From an uncultured Flavobacteriaceae bacterium (GTDB lineage: Bacteria > Bacteroidota > Bacteroidia > Flavobacteriales > Flavobacteriaceae), in the NCBI GenBank assembly GCA_938020445.1, contig CALIIC010000127.1, forward strand, positions 1-33,852: a stretch of DNA of 33,852 nt, read 5' to 3'. Positions 8,295-17,822 of this stretch are shown in pieces. The notes under the pieces were generated by a model that was given only the letters and a program-made list of their open reading frames with translations, was not told the origin of the DNA and made no database searches. The translations under genes and the position numbers were made by a program. The first letter of the stretch is position 1. Each line of letters starts with the position of its first letter.

Positions 8295-9266
8295 ATGAAC
8301 AAAAAGAACTTTGCTATCATCGGCGTTGGAGGCTACATCGCTCCTAGGCATATAGAAGCGATCAAAGTAACAAATAATGAGCTGATCGCGGCGCTCGACA
8401 AATCGGACAGTGTAGGTATCATGGATCGCTACTTTCCCAACGCGCATTTTTTTACTGAGTTTGAACGATTCGATCGGCATATCGAAAAAATCAAAAGGAG
8501 GGATAATGTACAACTCGACTATGTAAGTATTTGCACTCCCAACTATTTACACGATGCGCATATTCGAATGGCGCTTCGCCGAGGAACGAATGCGATTTGT
8601 GAGAAACCGCTAGTGGTCAACCCGTGGAATATTGATCCGTTGGTCGAAATAGAAAAGGAAACAGATGTAAAGGTGAGCACCATTTTACAGTTGAGGCTCC
8701 ATCCTAGCATCATTGCTCTTAAAAAAAAGGTTGCGGAAGGACCTAAAGATAAAATATATGATATTGACCTTACCTATTTGACTTCACGTGGCAATTGGTA
8801 CCATAATTCTTGGAAAGGGGATACTTCTAAATCTGGCGGAATCGCCACCAATATCGGCGTTCACTTTTATGACATGCTTTCCTGGATATTTGGCAAGGTT
8901 ACTACAAACAAAGTACACCTTCTAAATACCGACAGTGCTTCCGGCTACTTGGAATTTGAGAAAGCCAGGGTACGTTGGTTCCTGTCTATCGATTACAATA
9001 ATATACCTGATGCGCTGAAAGTGCAGGGGCAAAGAACCTATAGGTCGATCAAATTAGATGGGGAGGAAATAGAGTTTAGCCAGGGTTTTACCGAACTCCA
9101 CATCAAAAGTTACCAGGCGATCCTCAACGGAAAAGGCTTTGGTTTGTTAGAATCCAAACAATCCATTGAAATTGTCCATGACATCCGAAATGCACATATT
9201 TCAGCACTGCAAGGGGACTACCATCCACTTTTGAAAACGGATGAAAACCTCTACAGGGTATCCTAA
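8295..9266 (+). CDS. UDP-GlcNAcA 3-dehydrogenase, Gfo/Idh/MocA family (WbpB/WlbA-like)
   Basis: 323-aa oxidoreductase. The N-terminal Rossmann fold begins AIIGVGGYIAPRHIEAIK; the family EKP motif is in CEKPLVVNPWNID (about 103-115); and the C-terminal segment SRGNWYHNSWKGD...GGIATNIGVHFYDML is characteristic of WlbA/WbpB. These enzymes oxidise C3 of UDP-GlcNAc uronic acid for later transamination. The ATG at 8295 (MNKKNFAII) is chosen because the fold starts directly there; the open frame back to 8214 overlaps the acetyltransferase gene and does not look coding. Confidence 0.9.
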   Translation: MNKKNFAIIGVGGYIAPRHIEAIKVTNNELIAALDKSDSVGIMDRYFPNAHFFTEFERFDRHIEKIKRRDNVQLDYVSICTPNYLHDAHIRMALRRGTNAICEKPLVVNPWNIDPLVEIEKETDVKVSTILQLRLHPSIIALKKKVAEGPKDKIYDIDLTYLTSRGNWYHNSWKGDTSKSGGIATNIGVHFYDMLSWIFGKVTTNKVHLLNTDSASGYLEFEKARVRWFLSIDYNNIPDALKVQGQRTYRSIKLDGEEIEFSQGFTELHIKSYQAILNGKGFGLLESKQSIEIVHDIRNAHISALQGDYHPLLKTDENLYRVS

Positions 9267-9297
9267 TTAACAAATAAGCACTTAAAGAAAAATAATA

Positions 9298-10740
9298 GTG
9301 GGGGCACTAGCGCATAAAGCCAAGAAGGGATTACTCTGGAGTAGTATTGATAAATTTTCAACACTCTTCATACAATTTGCAATAGGTATTATTTTGGCCC
9401 GTCTTTTAATGCCCGAAGATTTTGGCCTTATAGGTATGATCAGCATCTTCATGGCGATTTCGCAATCCTTGGTCGATAGCGGTTTTTATACTGCCTTGGT
9501 GCAAAAGAAGGATGCGGGGCAACGCGATTTTTCAACAATACTTTTCTTCAATATCAGCGTAAGCATCCTATTGTATCTGATGCTATTTGCTTTTTCGGGC
9601 GCGATCGCCCGGTTTTATGAAGAACCACTGTTGATAGATCTGATAAAGGTGGTTTCCATTAACATTATTATTCTGTCGACCACAGTGGTGCACAAGGCCA
9701 GGATGGCCAAGAGTATTGATTTCAAAACACAGGCGATTGCCCATATATCAGCTTCTATAATCAGTGGTGCTATCGGAATTTATGCCGCTTTGAACGGTTA
9801 TGGAGTATGGGCACTCGTAGCGCATTACCTCGCACGAAGCATCGTGGTGGCCCTGTTGTATTGGTTATTGAATAGGTGGGTTCCGAGCCTTATTTTTAGC
9901 AAATCCTCTTTTCGCGCCTTGTTCGGTTTCGGATCTAAATTGATGCTCTCGGAGTTGCTTAAAATATTTTTTCAAAACCTATATCTCATCATTATTGGTA
10001 AAATATACAGGGCAGAAGAATTGGGGCATTTTACAAGGGCAACCCTTTTTAAACAAGTACCGAGCACGCTGATCGGGAATATTCTTCAAAGCGTCACCTT
10101 TCCTTTGATGGTCAAAGTAGTGGAGGATGATCAAAAAGCTCGAAACTTATTGATGCGTAGCATTCGCCTTAGTGGGTTTATTCTCTGCCCGATCATTGTT
10201 TGGCTGCTATTCTTCGCCAAACCTTTGATTTTGGTACTACTGACGCAGAAATGGCTTCCAACCGTGGTGTTGTTACAAATACTGGCCTTGGATATCATAT
10301 TTCACCCGATTCAATACATCAATCTTAATTTTTTAAATGCCAAAGGAAGGTCCGATCTCTTTTTAAAGCTAGAGCTATTTAAAAACAGCCTTACCATTCT
10401 AGCAATCTTACTCACCTACCAATGGGGAGTGGTAGCAATGACCACTGGCTATGTTCTGGTGTCTTTGGTAAGCTTCTTTATCAACTCATACTATACAGGA
10501 AAATATGTGGGCTATACGGCGCTAAAACAATTACGGGATTTATCACCCTATTTTTTGGTCAGTGGTGTCGCCGGGATTATCAGCTATGCAATCTGTTTGC
10601 TGATTCCGAGCCTGTTTTGGCAATTAATGATGGGCATCATTATAGGAGGCACAGGCTATCTGTTAGGCGCTTATTTCATGAAGTTTCGAGAACTCTTTGA
10701 AATTAAAAAAGTATTACAAGGAAAATTTTCAAATCAATAA
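9298..10740 (+). CDS. lipopolysaccharide/EPS flippase, MOP superfamily (Wzx-like)
   Basis: 480-aa polytopic inner-membrane protein with about 12-14 hydrophobic segments. The N-terminal signature KAKKGLLWSSIDKFSTLFIQF and RLLMPEDFGLIGM identifies the WzxC/TuaB-like branch of the polysaccharide transport family. It is expected to flip the lipid-linked repeat unit to the periplasmic face. It starts with GTG at 9298; the next in-frame Met is well inside the conserved region, so GTG is the best start. It is the only flippase in the locus. Confidence 0.9.
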   Translation: MGALAHKAKKGLLWSSIDKFSTLFIQFAIGIILARLLMPEDFGLIGMISIFMAISQSLVDSGFYTALVQKKDAGQRDFSTILFFNISVSILLYLMLFAFSGAIARFYEEPLLIDLIKVVSINIIILSTTVVHKARMAKSIDFKTQAIAHISASIISGAIGIYAALNGYGVWALVAHYLARSIVVALLYWLLNRWVPSLIFSKSSFRALFGFGSKLMLSELLKIFFQNLYLIIIGKIYRAEELGHFTRATLFKQVPSTLIGNILQSVTFPLMVKVVEDDQKARNLLMRSIRLSGFILCPIIVWLLFFAKPLILVLLTQKWLPTVVLLQILALDIIFHPIQYINLNFLNAKGRSDLFLKLELFKNSLTILAILLTYQWGVVAMTTGYVLVSLVSFFINSYYTGKYVGYTALKQLRDLSPYFLVSGVAGIISYAICLLIPSLFWQLMMGIIIGGTGYLLGAYFMKFRELFEIKKVLQGKFSNQ

Positions 10741-10762
10741 CTCAATTTAATTAAACATTACA

Positions 10763-11593
10763 ATGAAAAAAATAGTCAGAAAGCTTGCCGAGGTTTTCAT
10801 CAATTCAATTTTGTTCCTCATTCCGGGGAAAAAGTCAAAAGCCCGCTTTTTGGGAGCTGTGAGCAGTTCCTTAATGGGTGCTAAAAATACAGTCGAATAT
10901 GATGAAAAGTATGATATGTACTGGTTGAAGAGCAATGGCAGCCATTTATATATGGTAAAAAAACCCTACTTCTATTTTAGCAAATCAAAACTGTATAAGG
11001 GAATCAAACGAATTGCCTGTAAACACTACATTCCTCAAAAAGGGGATGTCATTATAGATGTAGGGGCCGGGATTGGCACTGAAACACTCTTTTTTAACGA
11101 ACAGGTGAAGGCCGAAGGCAAAATTTATTCCATAGAGGCGAGCAGGGCCAGTCACGAAAAGCTGGACGAACTCTGTTCAAAAAACAACATACAAAACTCT
11201 GAGAACCTTAATGTGGCCATTACAGATAGCAATCAGAAAGTTTGGATCGAAGAATCGGATACCTATCAAGTAGATGCCGTAAACAAAACGGCCAAAGGAG
11301 TCGAGGTAGATGGGATCACGCTAGATCATCTAGTGCTCGAAAAAAATATAGAACGCATCGATTTTTTGAAAGCAAATATAGAAGGGTCTGAACTTCCCAT
11401 GATAGACGGCATGCGCAAGGCAATCAAGATTACCAAACACATCGCCGTTTCTTGCCATGATTTTCTATTTGATGACGACCGGCAGATAAAACTAAAAATG
11501 GCCCAGTTTCTCGAAGAGAACAACTTTGATGTTTTTTATAATAGTACAGGGCATCAGGTGGTTGATAGTTGGATTTACGGCACCAGAAGGTAA
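10763..11593 (+). CDS. FkbM family methyltransferase
   Basis: 276-aa SAM-dependent methyltransferase. The SAM-binding motif I is VIIDVGAGIGTET at about residues 95-107, followed by the acidic IYSIEAS. The FkbM family motif IDFLKANIEGSELPMIDGM is at about 198-216. A short hydrophobic stretch near the N-terminus (about 12-21) may associate it with the membrane. FkbM members O-methylate sugars and other small molecules, so the likely substrate is a residue of the repeat unit. The next gene starts on the base after its stop codon. Confidence 0.88.
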   Translation: MKKIVRKLAEVFINSILFLIPGKKSKARFLGAVSSSLMGAKNTVEYDEKYDMYWLKSNGSHLYMVKKPYFYFSKSKLYKGIKRIACKHYIPQKGDVIIDVGAGIGTETLFFNEQVKAEGKIYSIEASRASHEKLDELCSKNNIQNSENLNVAITDSNQKVWIEESDTYQVDAVNKTAKGVEVDGITLDHLVLEKNIERIDFLKANIEGSELPMIDGMRKAIKITKHIAVSCHDFLFDDDRQIKLKMAQFLEENNFDVFYNSTGHQVVDSWIYGTRR

Positions 11594-12688
11594 ATGGAAA
11601 TTGTGCATGTCATATCGACCTTGAATATCGGTGGCGCGGAGCATTTCGTAGTGCAACTCGCCAATGAGCAGGCCAAAGACCATAAGGTGGGAATCGTTGT
11701 GCTAGGAACTACCGATGTGCACAAAAACTATCTTGGAAAGATTGTTGGAACCATTGAGGTAGTACAGTTAAAATGGACAAAAAAATACAAGTTGAGACAG
11801 CTTTTTCAATTTTATAAACTAATTGGTAATTGGAGGCCCAAGGTGGTACACGCCCACTTACACAATCCGTTTTACTATGTATTTGCGCTTTCTCTCTTTA
11901 AAGGAAATACGACCTATGTGCATACGATTCATAGCAGTTTTCAAAATTGGGAAAAGACGCTAGGGCGTATGTATAGGTTACGGTTTATAAACAACCGCAT
12001 GCTTCATATATGTCTTACACAGTCCATTCTAAAGGAAGTGAAAAATGCCTTTCCAAAATTGCGCACTCAAGTTATAGGCAATGGTATTAATCCGCATTGT
12101 CCCGAACGGGATGCGGATACGATACGGGATTTTTGGAACAACTTTTCCAAAAAGCCAAAAATAGGCAGTCGTTTGTTGGCCATCGGGAATATCTGCGGAC
12201 ATAAAAATTACAAATTGTTGGCGTTGTCCCTAGAATCATTGGCAAAGGCGTATCCAGGTCTTATGTGCGTACAGATAGGCGGCCAAATAGAGGCCGATCT
12301 AGCCCATGAGCTAACGGAAATAAATAGCCCGAACCTTTTTATGGCGGGGCCAATCGAAAATGCTGCCGACTTTCTATCGCAAGCAGATGCGCTGATCATC
12401 AGTTCAAGACAAGAAGGAATGCCCATAGTGGCTTTGGAGGCCCTTTCTATGGGAGTGCCCATTATCGCCACTCCGGTTGGGGGAATGGCAGATATTGTAA
12501 ACACCAACAACGGCCTACTTTCGGAAAATTTACAAGTATCCGCTTTCAAAAAAACGATTGAAGATTTCTTAAAAATGTCTAGTGATCATAAAAGGGCGCT
12601 ACGGGCAGGGGCCCAAAAAGCTTTTGTCGACAACTACGAAATTGGTGCGGTACGGAACAAATATATGACGAGCTATGGTTTGGACTAA
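11594..12688 (+). CDS. glycosyltransferase, GT4-like
   Basis: 364-aa GT-B fold glycosyltransferase. The N-terminal GGAEHFVVQLANEQ motif (12-25) is typical of GT4 enzymes. The C-terminal nucleotide-sugar site is SSRQEGMPIVALEALSMG followed by PIIATPVGG (about 275-300), with the EX7E arrangement. It is cytosolic or peripheral. It would add one sugar to the lipid-linked unit; donor and acceptor cannot be read from sequence. It overlaps the following membrane-protein gene by 14 bp. Confidence 0.88.
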   Translation: MEIVHVISTLNIGGAEHFVVQLANEQAKDHKVGIVVLGTTDVHKNYLGKIVGTIEVVQLKWTKKYKLRQLFQFYKLIGNWRPKVVHAHLHNPFYYVFALSLFKGNTTYVHTIHSSFQNWEKTLGRMYRLRFINNRMLHICLTQSILKEVKNAFPKLRTQVIGNGINPHCPERDADTIRDFWNNFSKKPKIGSRLLAIGNICGHKNYKLLALSLESLAKAYPGLMCVQIGGQIEADLAHELTEINSPNLFMAGPIENAADFLSQADALIISSRQEGMPIVALEALSMGVPIIATPVGGMADIVNTNNGLLSENLQVSAFKKTIEDFLKMSSDHKRALRAGAQKAFVDNYEIGAVRNKYMTSYGLD

Positions 12689-14084
12689 AAAACATACCGA
12701 AATAGCGCTGTTTTTTGCCATTTTCACATTGGTGAGCCATATCTTGTTCTTTCCGCAATACACAATGCCATTGCCCATTATACTGGTTGGCTTTACGGTC
12801 ATCTTATTTTTCTTTGTTGGAATTCTAGGCTATGCGAATGCTTGGCAGAATTGCAAGGATTTTAAGACGAGGTTGTTGTTTCACAGTCTTTTTTATCGAT
12901 TGCTGGCCATCGCGGCGATGTACGTGTTGACCATGTGGTACGACCCCGCGAATCTTCCTTTTGAGTTGGCTGCCTCCGACGCTTGGAACTATCACTATTC
13001 TGGGGTTATCGTAGCGGATGCCATTGCTGAAGGGAAAGGAATTTTTCAATCCCTATCGCATTTTTGGAAGAACGAGTCAGATTATGGCTTCTCGGTGGTG
13101 ATCGGATCGTTGTATTCCATTTTTGGAAAGAGTACCACCATCATTAAGATATTGAACGCGGTAGTGGGAAGTATTACTGTTTTGCGCATCTATCAAATCA
13201 CTCAGTTTGCATATGGTGAAAAACAAGCGCGACTAGCAGGTATTATCACGATGCTGATGCCACCCTTGTTATGGTTCAGCGGTATTTTTCTCAAAGAGAC
13301 CTTGCTTATTTTTTTGATTGCCAATATCGGCTATTACACTACTAGAGTTATTAGAACAACTCAATTTCGGATACCGAATACCATATTGGTCCTGTGTTTA
13401 TTGGGGTCTATATTTTACTTTCGAACGGTATTGGTACCCCTGTTACTGGGGTGCGTATTGCTGCAAATTGTGTTTTATAGGACGAAGAACAAAAACTACC
13501 GACTTTTTGCAGGCTTTATAACCATGATCCTAATTGCGGGTAGTTTGTGGGTGACCTACGAACTCTCAATGGACAAACATATCGAAGCTGCGATTGAGGC
13601 GAGTAGCGAACAGTTTGGAACTGAATTGGATAAAGCCTCCAAAGACCGGGGTATTAATTATACAGCAGCGGTGGTTGCTCCCTTGTTGGTTGCCGGGGCT
13701 ATCATTACTCCCTTTCCCTCTTTATTGGACTTCGAGGATCGACAACTGGGAATCTATGCACATTTTCAAAACGAAATCATCAGAAATATCATGTATTTCT
13801 TTGTCTTTATTGGGCTTTTTCGATTTATAAAACAGCGCAAGGTAGGTGCCATATTCGCAGGTAGCTTTGCGGTAATCTATATCATGATACTGGCAGTTTC
13901 GGGAATTTCGTTTCAAGATCGTTTTCAAGTCTTGTCGCTTCCTTTTTTGATTGTTTTCATGTCAGATGGGATCGTGGCCAACTTTGCAAAAAAACAGCGG
14001 CATTGGATTACCTATCTGTTCTTCATTTTTTTTGCCATTCTGCTATGGAACGTTTTCAAATTATCTAACAGAGGACTAATATAA
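12675..14084 (+). CDS. polytopic membrane protein, candidate Wzy polymerase or GT-C transferase
   Basis: 469-aa inner-membrane protein with roughly 11-12 hydrophobic segments. A periplasmic loop at about 95-135 contains ASDAWNYHYSG, and a second conserved-looking patch is LWFSGIFLKETLL near 200. A large loop at about 298-325 is rich in charged residues. It is the only polytopic protein in the locus besides the flippase and MBOAT, so it is the best Wzy (repeat-unit polymerase) candidate. The acidic residue early in the first large loop also fits GT-C glycosyltransferases. Wzy proteins are too divergent to settle this by eye. Confidence 0.6.
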   Translation: MVWTKKHTEIALFFAIFTLVSHILFFPQYTMPLPIILVGFTVILFFFVGILGYANAWQNCKDFKTRLLFHSLFYRLLAIAAMYVLTMWYDPANLPFELAASDAWNYHYSGVIVADAIAEGKGIFQSLSHFWKNESDYGFSVVIGSLYSIFGKSTTIIKILNAVVGSITVLRIYQITQFAYGEKQARLAGIITMLMPPLLWFSGIFLKETLLIFLIANIGYYTTRVIRTTQFRIPNTILVLCLLGSIFYFRTVLVPLLLGCVLLQIVFYRTKNKNYRLFAGFITMILIAGSLWVTYELSMDKHIEAAIEASSEQFGTELDKASKDRGINYTAAVVAPLLVAGAIITPFPSLLDFEDRQLGIYAHFQNEIIRNIMYFFVFIGLFRFIKQRKVGAIFAGSFAVIYIMILAVSGISFQDRFQVLSLPFLIVFMSDGIVANFAKKQRHWITYLFFIFFAILLWNVFKLSNRGLI

Positions 14085-14090
14085 ACTACG

Positions 14091-15827
14091 ATGAACAATT
14101 TTATCATTCTAAACAAAAAGGAATACATACTCGATTTACCGAGCAATAGTACTATGTTGAGCGAGGATTGGTTCTTGTTAACGAACGATCCTTACGAACA
14201 ATACAATGACGGTGAACGAAGTATTCTTGTCTTTGGAGATTTCATTGGTTCGCCAGAAGTACTGCTAAAGGTCAAAGAAAACGATATTCCCAAACAACAA
14301 GGCAACTTTTATGCGCTTGTCCTCAAAGAAGGAAATGTAAAAGTATACAGCAGCTTTTTTAATATACTACCGCTATACAGCACAGGGGACAAAACCATGG
14401 TGGCTTCTTCACTTCGACTGATTGAGCGGTACTATTCTTCTGAACTTTCCCTTAACAAGCGTTTTATTCTTGAAAACTTATTATTCAATTACGGTCTTTT
14501 CAACGGTACTAAGTACAACGAAGTACTGCTGACACCATGCCATCACTATATACAGTTAGCGGGTGAGCAGCTCGGTATGCAAAGGCATTTTGATACGACT
14601 TCGTTTTTTACCCACACACCCAGTAGCGGTAAAAAGGTGGTAAATGACTTGAGCGATCTTTTTATTAAAACGGCAAAGGACTATTTCCCAGATACGAATT
14701 TCGCTATTGCCTTTACAGGTGGTTTTGATGGAAGAACCTTGGTAAGTTGTGCTTTGCACCACCAGGAAACGTTTGACACCTTTTCTTTTGGGAGGCCTGA
14801 AAACAGTGATGTATCCATCCCTTCCGATAATGCGCGGGAACTGGGAATCCCATATCGATTTGACGATTTAGGAACCAAGGAGTATCGGGAAGAACACTAT
14901 TACGAGCACGCAAAGAAATTCTCCACTGCGGGTTCGCTCGGAAACGGACTATTGTATGCGCACTTTGGCTACAACGCGCAAAAGGTAAGCGAAAAGGCCG
15001 ATTACCTCTTATCAGGAGCCTGCGGAAGCGAATTGTTCAGGGCCTTGCATATTCGGGGTGCCGTTACATCGGCGGCGCTGGCGGATATTTTTAGTACCGA
15101 TGACGAGCAACTTATTCTAGAAAAACTTACGTCCGCTTCGGTACTGAAGGCAGTACACCTCCAAGATTTTGATGAAGAACTTGATTCGCTGGTATTGGAT
15201 GTACTTCGCTACAAAAGAAATTTACCGCAAAACTATTCCTTGAACCAGCAGTTTTATGTTTTCGTGTTCGAGGAGGTTTTTAGAAAGTTTTTTGGACAGT
15301 GGATCGTTGCACAGCAACAATACCTAAAAGTACGAACGCCTTTCCTTGATTTCAATTTTGTAAAAGCATTGTTACAGACTGCCTATGCAGGGGCGAACAA
15401 TGATTTTTTTACAAACCATCCCTTGAAACGGCGAAAGGGACAAATGATCTATGCCGATATTATCAAGAAGACCAATCGTATTATTTACAAGCAACGAACC
15501 GGGAAGGGGTACGCTCCAAGGGCCGTCCGAAACCCGTTTTTTAGTTATCAAATTTTCCTGCCATTTTTTAAAAAACGGTTTAAAAGAAAACTGAACAAAA
15601 CCTATTTAGACAATTTAGGTATCGTTTCGGGAATACTTCATAATTCAAAAGAATTGGAAACACTCATTTCCGAGACATCGCTTTTTGATCAAAAAACATT
15701 GAAAAAACTGCTCAAGGATTTAACGGCCTATACGCCAGAGCAACAAAGAGACCTTTTGGCCATGTCACTTTCATTACTATACAACCTTAAAAAGACACCA
15801 CAACAACAAAAACAACCGATCGTATGA
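14091..15827 (+). CDS. asparagine-synthetase-like protein with altered active sites
   Basis: 578-aa protein with the two-domain layout of AsnB. The N-terminal half (about 1-170) has the glutamine-amidotransferase-like beta fold but no Cys at position 2 (it begins MNNF), so glutamine hydrolysis is not expected. The C-terminal half has a PP-loop at 209-216, TGGFDGRT, where AsnB has SGGxDS, so the final Ser is Gly. The second nucleotide motif reads SGACGSELF (308-316) with Ser for the usual Asp. AsnB homologues in O-antigen loci amidate uronic acids; beta-lactam synthetase and lasso cyclases are homologues that also form amide bonds without glutamine. Its 4-bp overlap with an ATP-grasp gene suggests a joint reaction. 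Substrate unknown. Confidence 0.8.
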   Translation: MNNFIILNKKEYILDLPSNSTMLSEDWFLLTNDPYEQYNDGERSILVFGDFIGSPEVLLKVKENDIPKQQGNFYALVLKEGNVKVYSSFFNILPLYSTGDKTMVASSLRLIERYYSSELSLNKRFILENLLFNYGLFNGTKYNEVLLTPCHHYIQLAGEQLGMQRHFDTTSFFTHTPSSGKKVVNDLSDLFIKTAKDYFPDTNFAIAFTGGFDGRTLVSCALHHQETFDTFSFGRPENSDVSIPSDNARELGIPYRFDDLGTKEYREEHYYEHAKKFSTAGSLGNGLLYAHFGYNAQKVSEKADYLLSGACGSELFRALHIRGAVTSAALADIFSTDDEQLILEKLTSASVLKAVHLQDFDEELDSLVLDVLRYKRNLPQNYSLNQQFYVFVFEEVFRKFFGQWIVAQQQYLKVRTPFLDFNFVKALLQTAYAGANNDFFTNHPLKRRKGQMIYADIIKKTNRIIYKQRTGKGYAPRAVRNPFFSYQIFLPFFKKRFKRKLNKTYLDNLGIVSGILHNSKELETLISETSLFDQKTLKKLLKDLTAYTPEQQRDLLAMSLSLLYNLKKTPQQQKQPIV

Positions 15828-16888
15828 AACCTATAACAGCATTAATAGATTACAAGAGCAAATTCGGGTCAAAACATTTTGATACGCCTTATCGCAGCGG
15901 TATGGACAAACAAAAGCTACGTACTTATTTGGAAGAAGCGGGCTTCGAAATAGATTTTAAATTTCTCAATGAGATCGATTTTAGAAATGAGTCATACCAA
16001 GGGCAGGCCATTATTTATACTTCTTCTGAAGACATTGGGTACCACTATAAATCCTATATCGAAGATATCATCCTTGCCTTAGAGCTGGCAGGGGCCAATG
16101 TGATTCCTTCCTTTAAACATTTGCGAATGAACAACAACAAGGCCTTTATGGAGATGATGCGTGATTATGCAGGTATTACCGAAAACATGAGTTCCATGGT
16201 ATTTGGTTCTATGAAAGATCTGAAAATGCGCCTACAGGCCATCAAATATCCGGTGGTGTTCAAAACAGCTTCGGGTGCCTCGGGTACCGGGGTTGCTTTG
16301 GTACGGAACCAACAAGAACTTTTCGCAAAGGTAAAAGAGGTGAACAACCGCCATTATAAAATGGATCTAAAAGATCACATTCGGTCGCTTCGGCATAAGG
16401 GGTATATCAAAGAGTCTGTATATCGTGAAAAGTTCATTCTACAGGAATTCATTCCCGAGCTTGTAAACGATTGGAAAGTATACCTATTTGGTGAGAAGCT
16501 TTACATTTTTAAAAGACCTATCCTAAAGGGGCGTGGCATTAAAGCTAGTGGTGGTGGGTACGACAACTACTTTTATGGAGAGGAGGCAGAAGCTCCTGAA
16601 GGGCTTTTTGATTATGCCCGAGCCATTTTTGATAAATTGAACGTACCGCATTTATCTATTGATATCGCCTATGATGGGAAGGAGTTTTACCTGATCGAAT
16701 TTCAATCACTGTATTTTGGAACTGCCGGTATCCCGTACTCCAAAGGCTATTTTACAAAGAAGGAAAAAGAATGGGTATTTGTTTCCCAGCGCTTTGAAAT
16801 TGAAAAAGTGTTTGCAGACAGCATCGCCAGTTACCTTGCCCCGGAAACCATGGCAGTAGATACTGCAAAGGCCCATCAACTGATTTAA
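15824..16888 (+). CDS. ATP-grasp domain protein
   Basis: 354-aa protein with an ATP-grasp fold. The glycine-rich loop is VVFKTASGASGTGVALV (about 141-157), a LQEFIPELVNDWKVYLFG strand pair lies at about 205-222, and metal-binding acidic residues are in SIDIAYDGKEFYLIEFQS (about 274-291). ATP-grasp enzymes join a carboxylate to an amine or thiol through an acyl phosphate. The start overlaps the asparagine-synthetase-like gene by 4 bp, so the two are translationally coupled. In this locus it may ligate an amino acid or amine to a sugar carboxylate, or charge a carrier; that is inference. The sugar-transfer-associated ATP-grasp family is a possible home. Confidence 0.8.
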   Translation: MKPITALIDYKSKFGSKHFDTPYRSGMDKQKLRTYLEEAGFEIDFKFLNEIDFRNESYQGQAIIYTSSEDIGYHYKSYIEDIILALELAGANVIPSFKHLRMNNNKAFMEMMRDYAGITENMSSMVFGSMKDLKMRLQAIKYPVVFKTASGASGTGVALVRNQQELFAKVKEVNNRHYKMDLKDHIRSLRHKGYIKESVYREKFILQEFIPELVNDWKVYLFGEKLYIFKRPILKGRGIKASGGGYDNYFYGEEAEAPEGLFDYARAIFDKLNVPHLSIDIAYDGKEFYLIEFQSLYFGTAGIPYSKGYFTKKEKEWVFVSQRFEIEKVFADSIASYLAPETMAVDTAKAHQLI

Positions 16889-16901
16889 AAGACACCTACT
16901 T

Positions 16902-17822
16902 ATGGACATACTATTTGTTAGCAGCGGCAATACCAAAAATGGGATTTCGCCGATCATACACAATCAAGGAACTTCCTTGAAGAAACTGGGACACGAAGTA
17001 TCTTTTTTCACTATCAAAGGAAAAGGCCTGAAGGGATACGTACGGCATATTTTTATTTTGAGAAAATTCCTTAAAAAACAATCCTACGATGTTGTGCACG
17101 CACACTATTCTTTAAGTGCCATGACGGCTTCATTGGCCGGTGCGCGCCCCTTGGTGGTATCCCTTATGGGAAGCGATGTAAAGGCTTCTCCGCTATTGAG
17201 CAAACTCATCAAAATTTTCCAAACCATATTTTGGAGAAGGGTTATTGTGAAGTCTGCCGATATGAAGGCCTCCTCAAAAATAGCGGAGGCTAAAATACTG
17301 CCAAATGGGGTCGATTTTGAAAAATTCAAACCGCTTTCCAGAGAGGAAGCCCTTACCGTCACAGGCTGGGATCCCATGAAGAAGCATTTGCTCTTCGCTG
17401 CAAACCCCAAACGCCCCGAAAAGAATTTTCCCTTGGCCAAAGCGGCATTTGAACTCTTAAATGACCCAGCCATTGAATTGCACTCTTTGGTAGATATACC
17501 CAATGAGCTGATGCCACATTATTTCAATGCCTCCGATGTGATTCTTCTTACCAGCCTATGGGAAGGATCTCCCAACGTGATCAAAGAGGCGATGGCTTGC
17601 AATAGCAAGATCGTGGCGGTAGATGTAGGGGATATTAGGGAAGTGATGGGGAATACTCCCGGTTGCTACATTTCAGATTTCGAGCCAACTGCTTTTTCCG
17701 ATACCATAAACAAGGCTTTGGAACATACGGCTAAAACGACCGGGAGGGCCAAAATTGAACATCTTAGTGAAAGCGTAATCGCCTCCAAATTAACCACTAT
17801 TTATAATACCATTTTAAACTGA
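16902..17822 (+). CDS. glycosyltransferase, GT4-like
   Basis: 306-aa GT-B glycosyltransferase, short for the family. N-terminal acceptor domain: VSSGNTKNGISPIIHNQG, then VVHAHYSLSA near 65. C-terminal donor site: LTSLWEGSPNVIKEAMACNSK (about 211-231) with the EX7E pair and VAVDVGDIREV. It is the second GT4 enzyme of the locus. Its stop codon overlaps the next start in a TGATG junction. Confidence 0.85.
   Translation: MDILFVSSGNTKNGISPIIHNQGTSLKKLGHEVSFFTIKGKGLKGYVRHIFILRKFLKKQSYDVVHAHYSLSAMTASLAGARPLVVSLMGSDVKASPLLSKLIKIFQTIFWRRVIVKSADMKASSKIAEAKILPNGVDFEKFKPLSREEALTVTGWDPMKKHLLFAANPKRPEKNFPLAKAAFELLNDPAIELHSLVDIPNELMPHYFNASDVILLTSLWEGSPNVIKEAMACNSKIVAVDVGDIREVMGNTPGCYISDFEPTAFSDTINKALEHTAKTTGRAKIEHLSESVIASKLTTIYNTILN

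Noticed and set aside
17105..17503. A 132-codon minus-strand frame across the second GT4 gene
   Set aside because: Fully antisense to a well-supported glycosyltransferase and without family resemblance.
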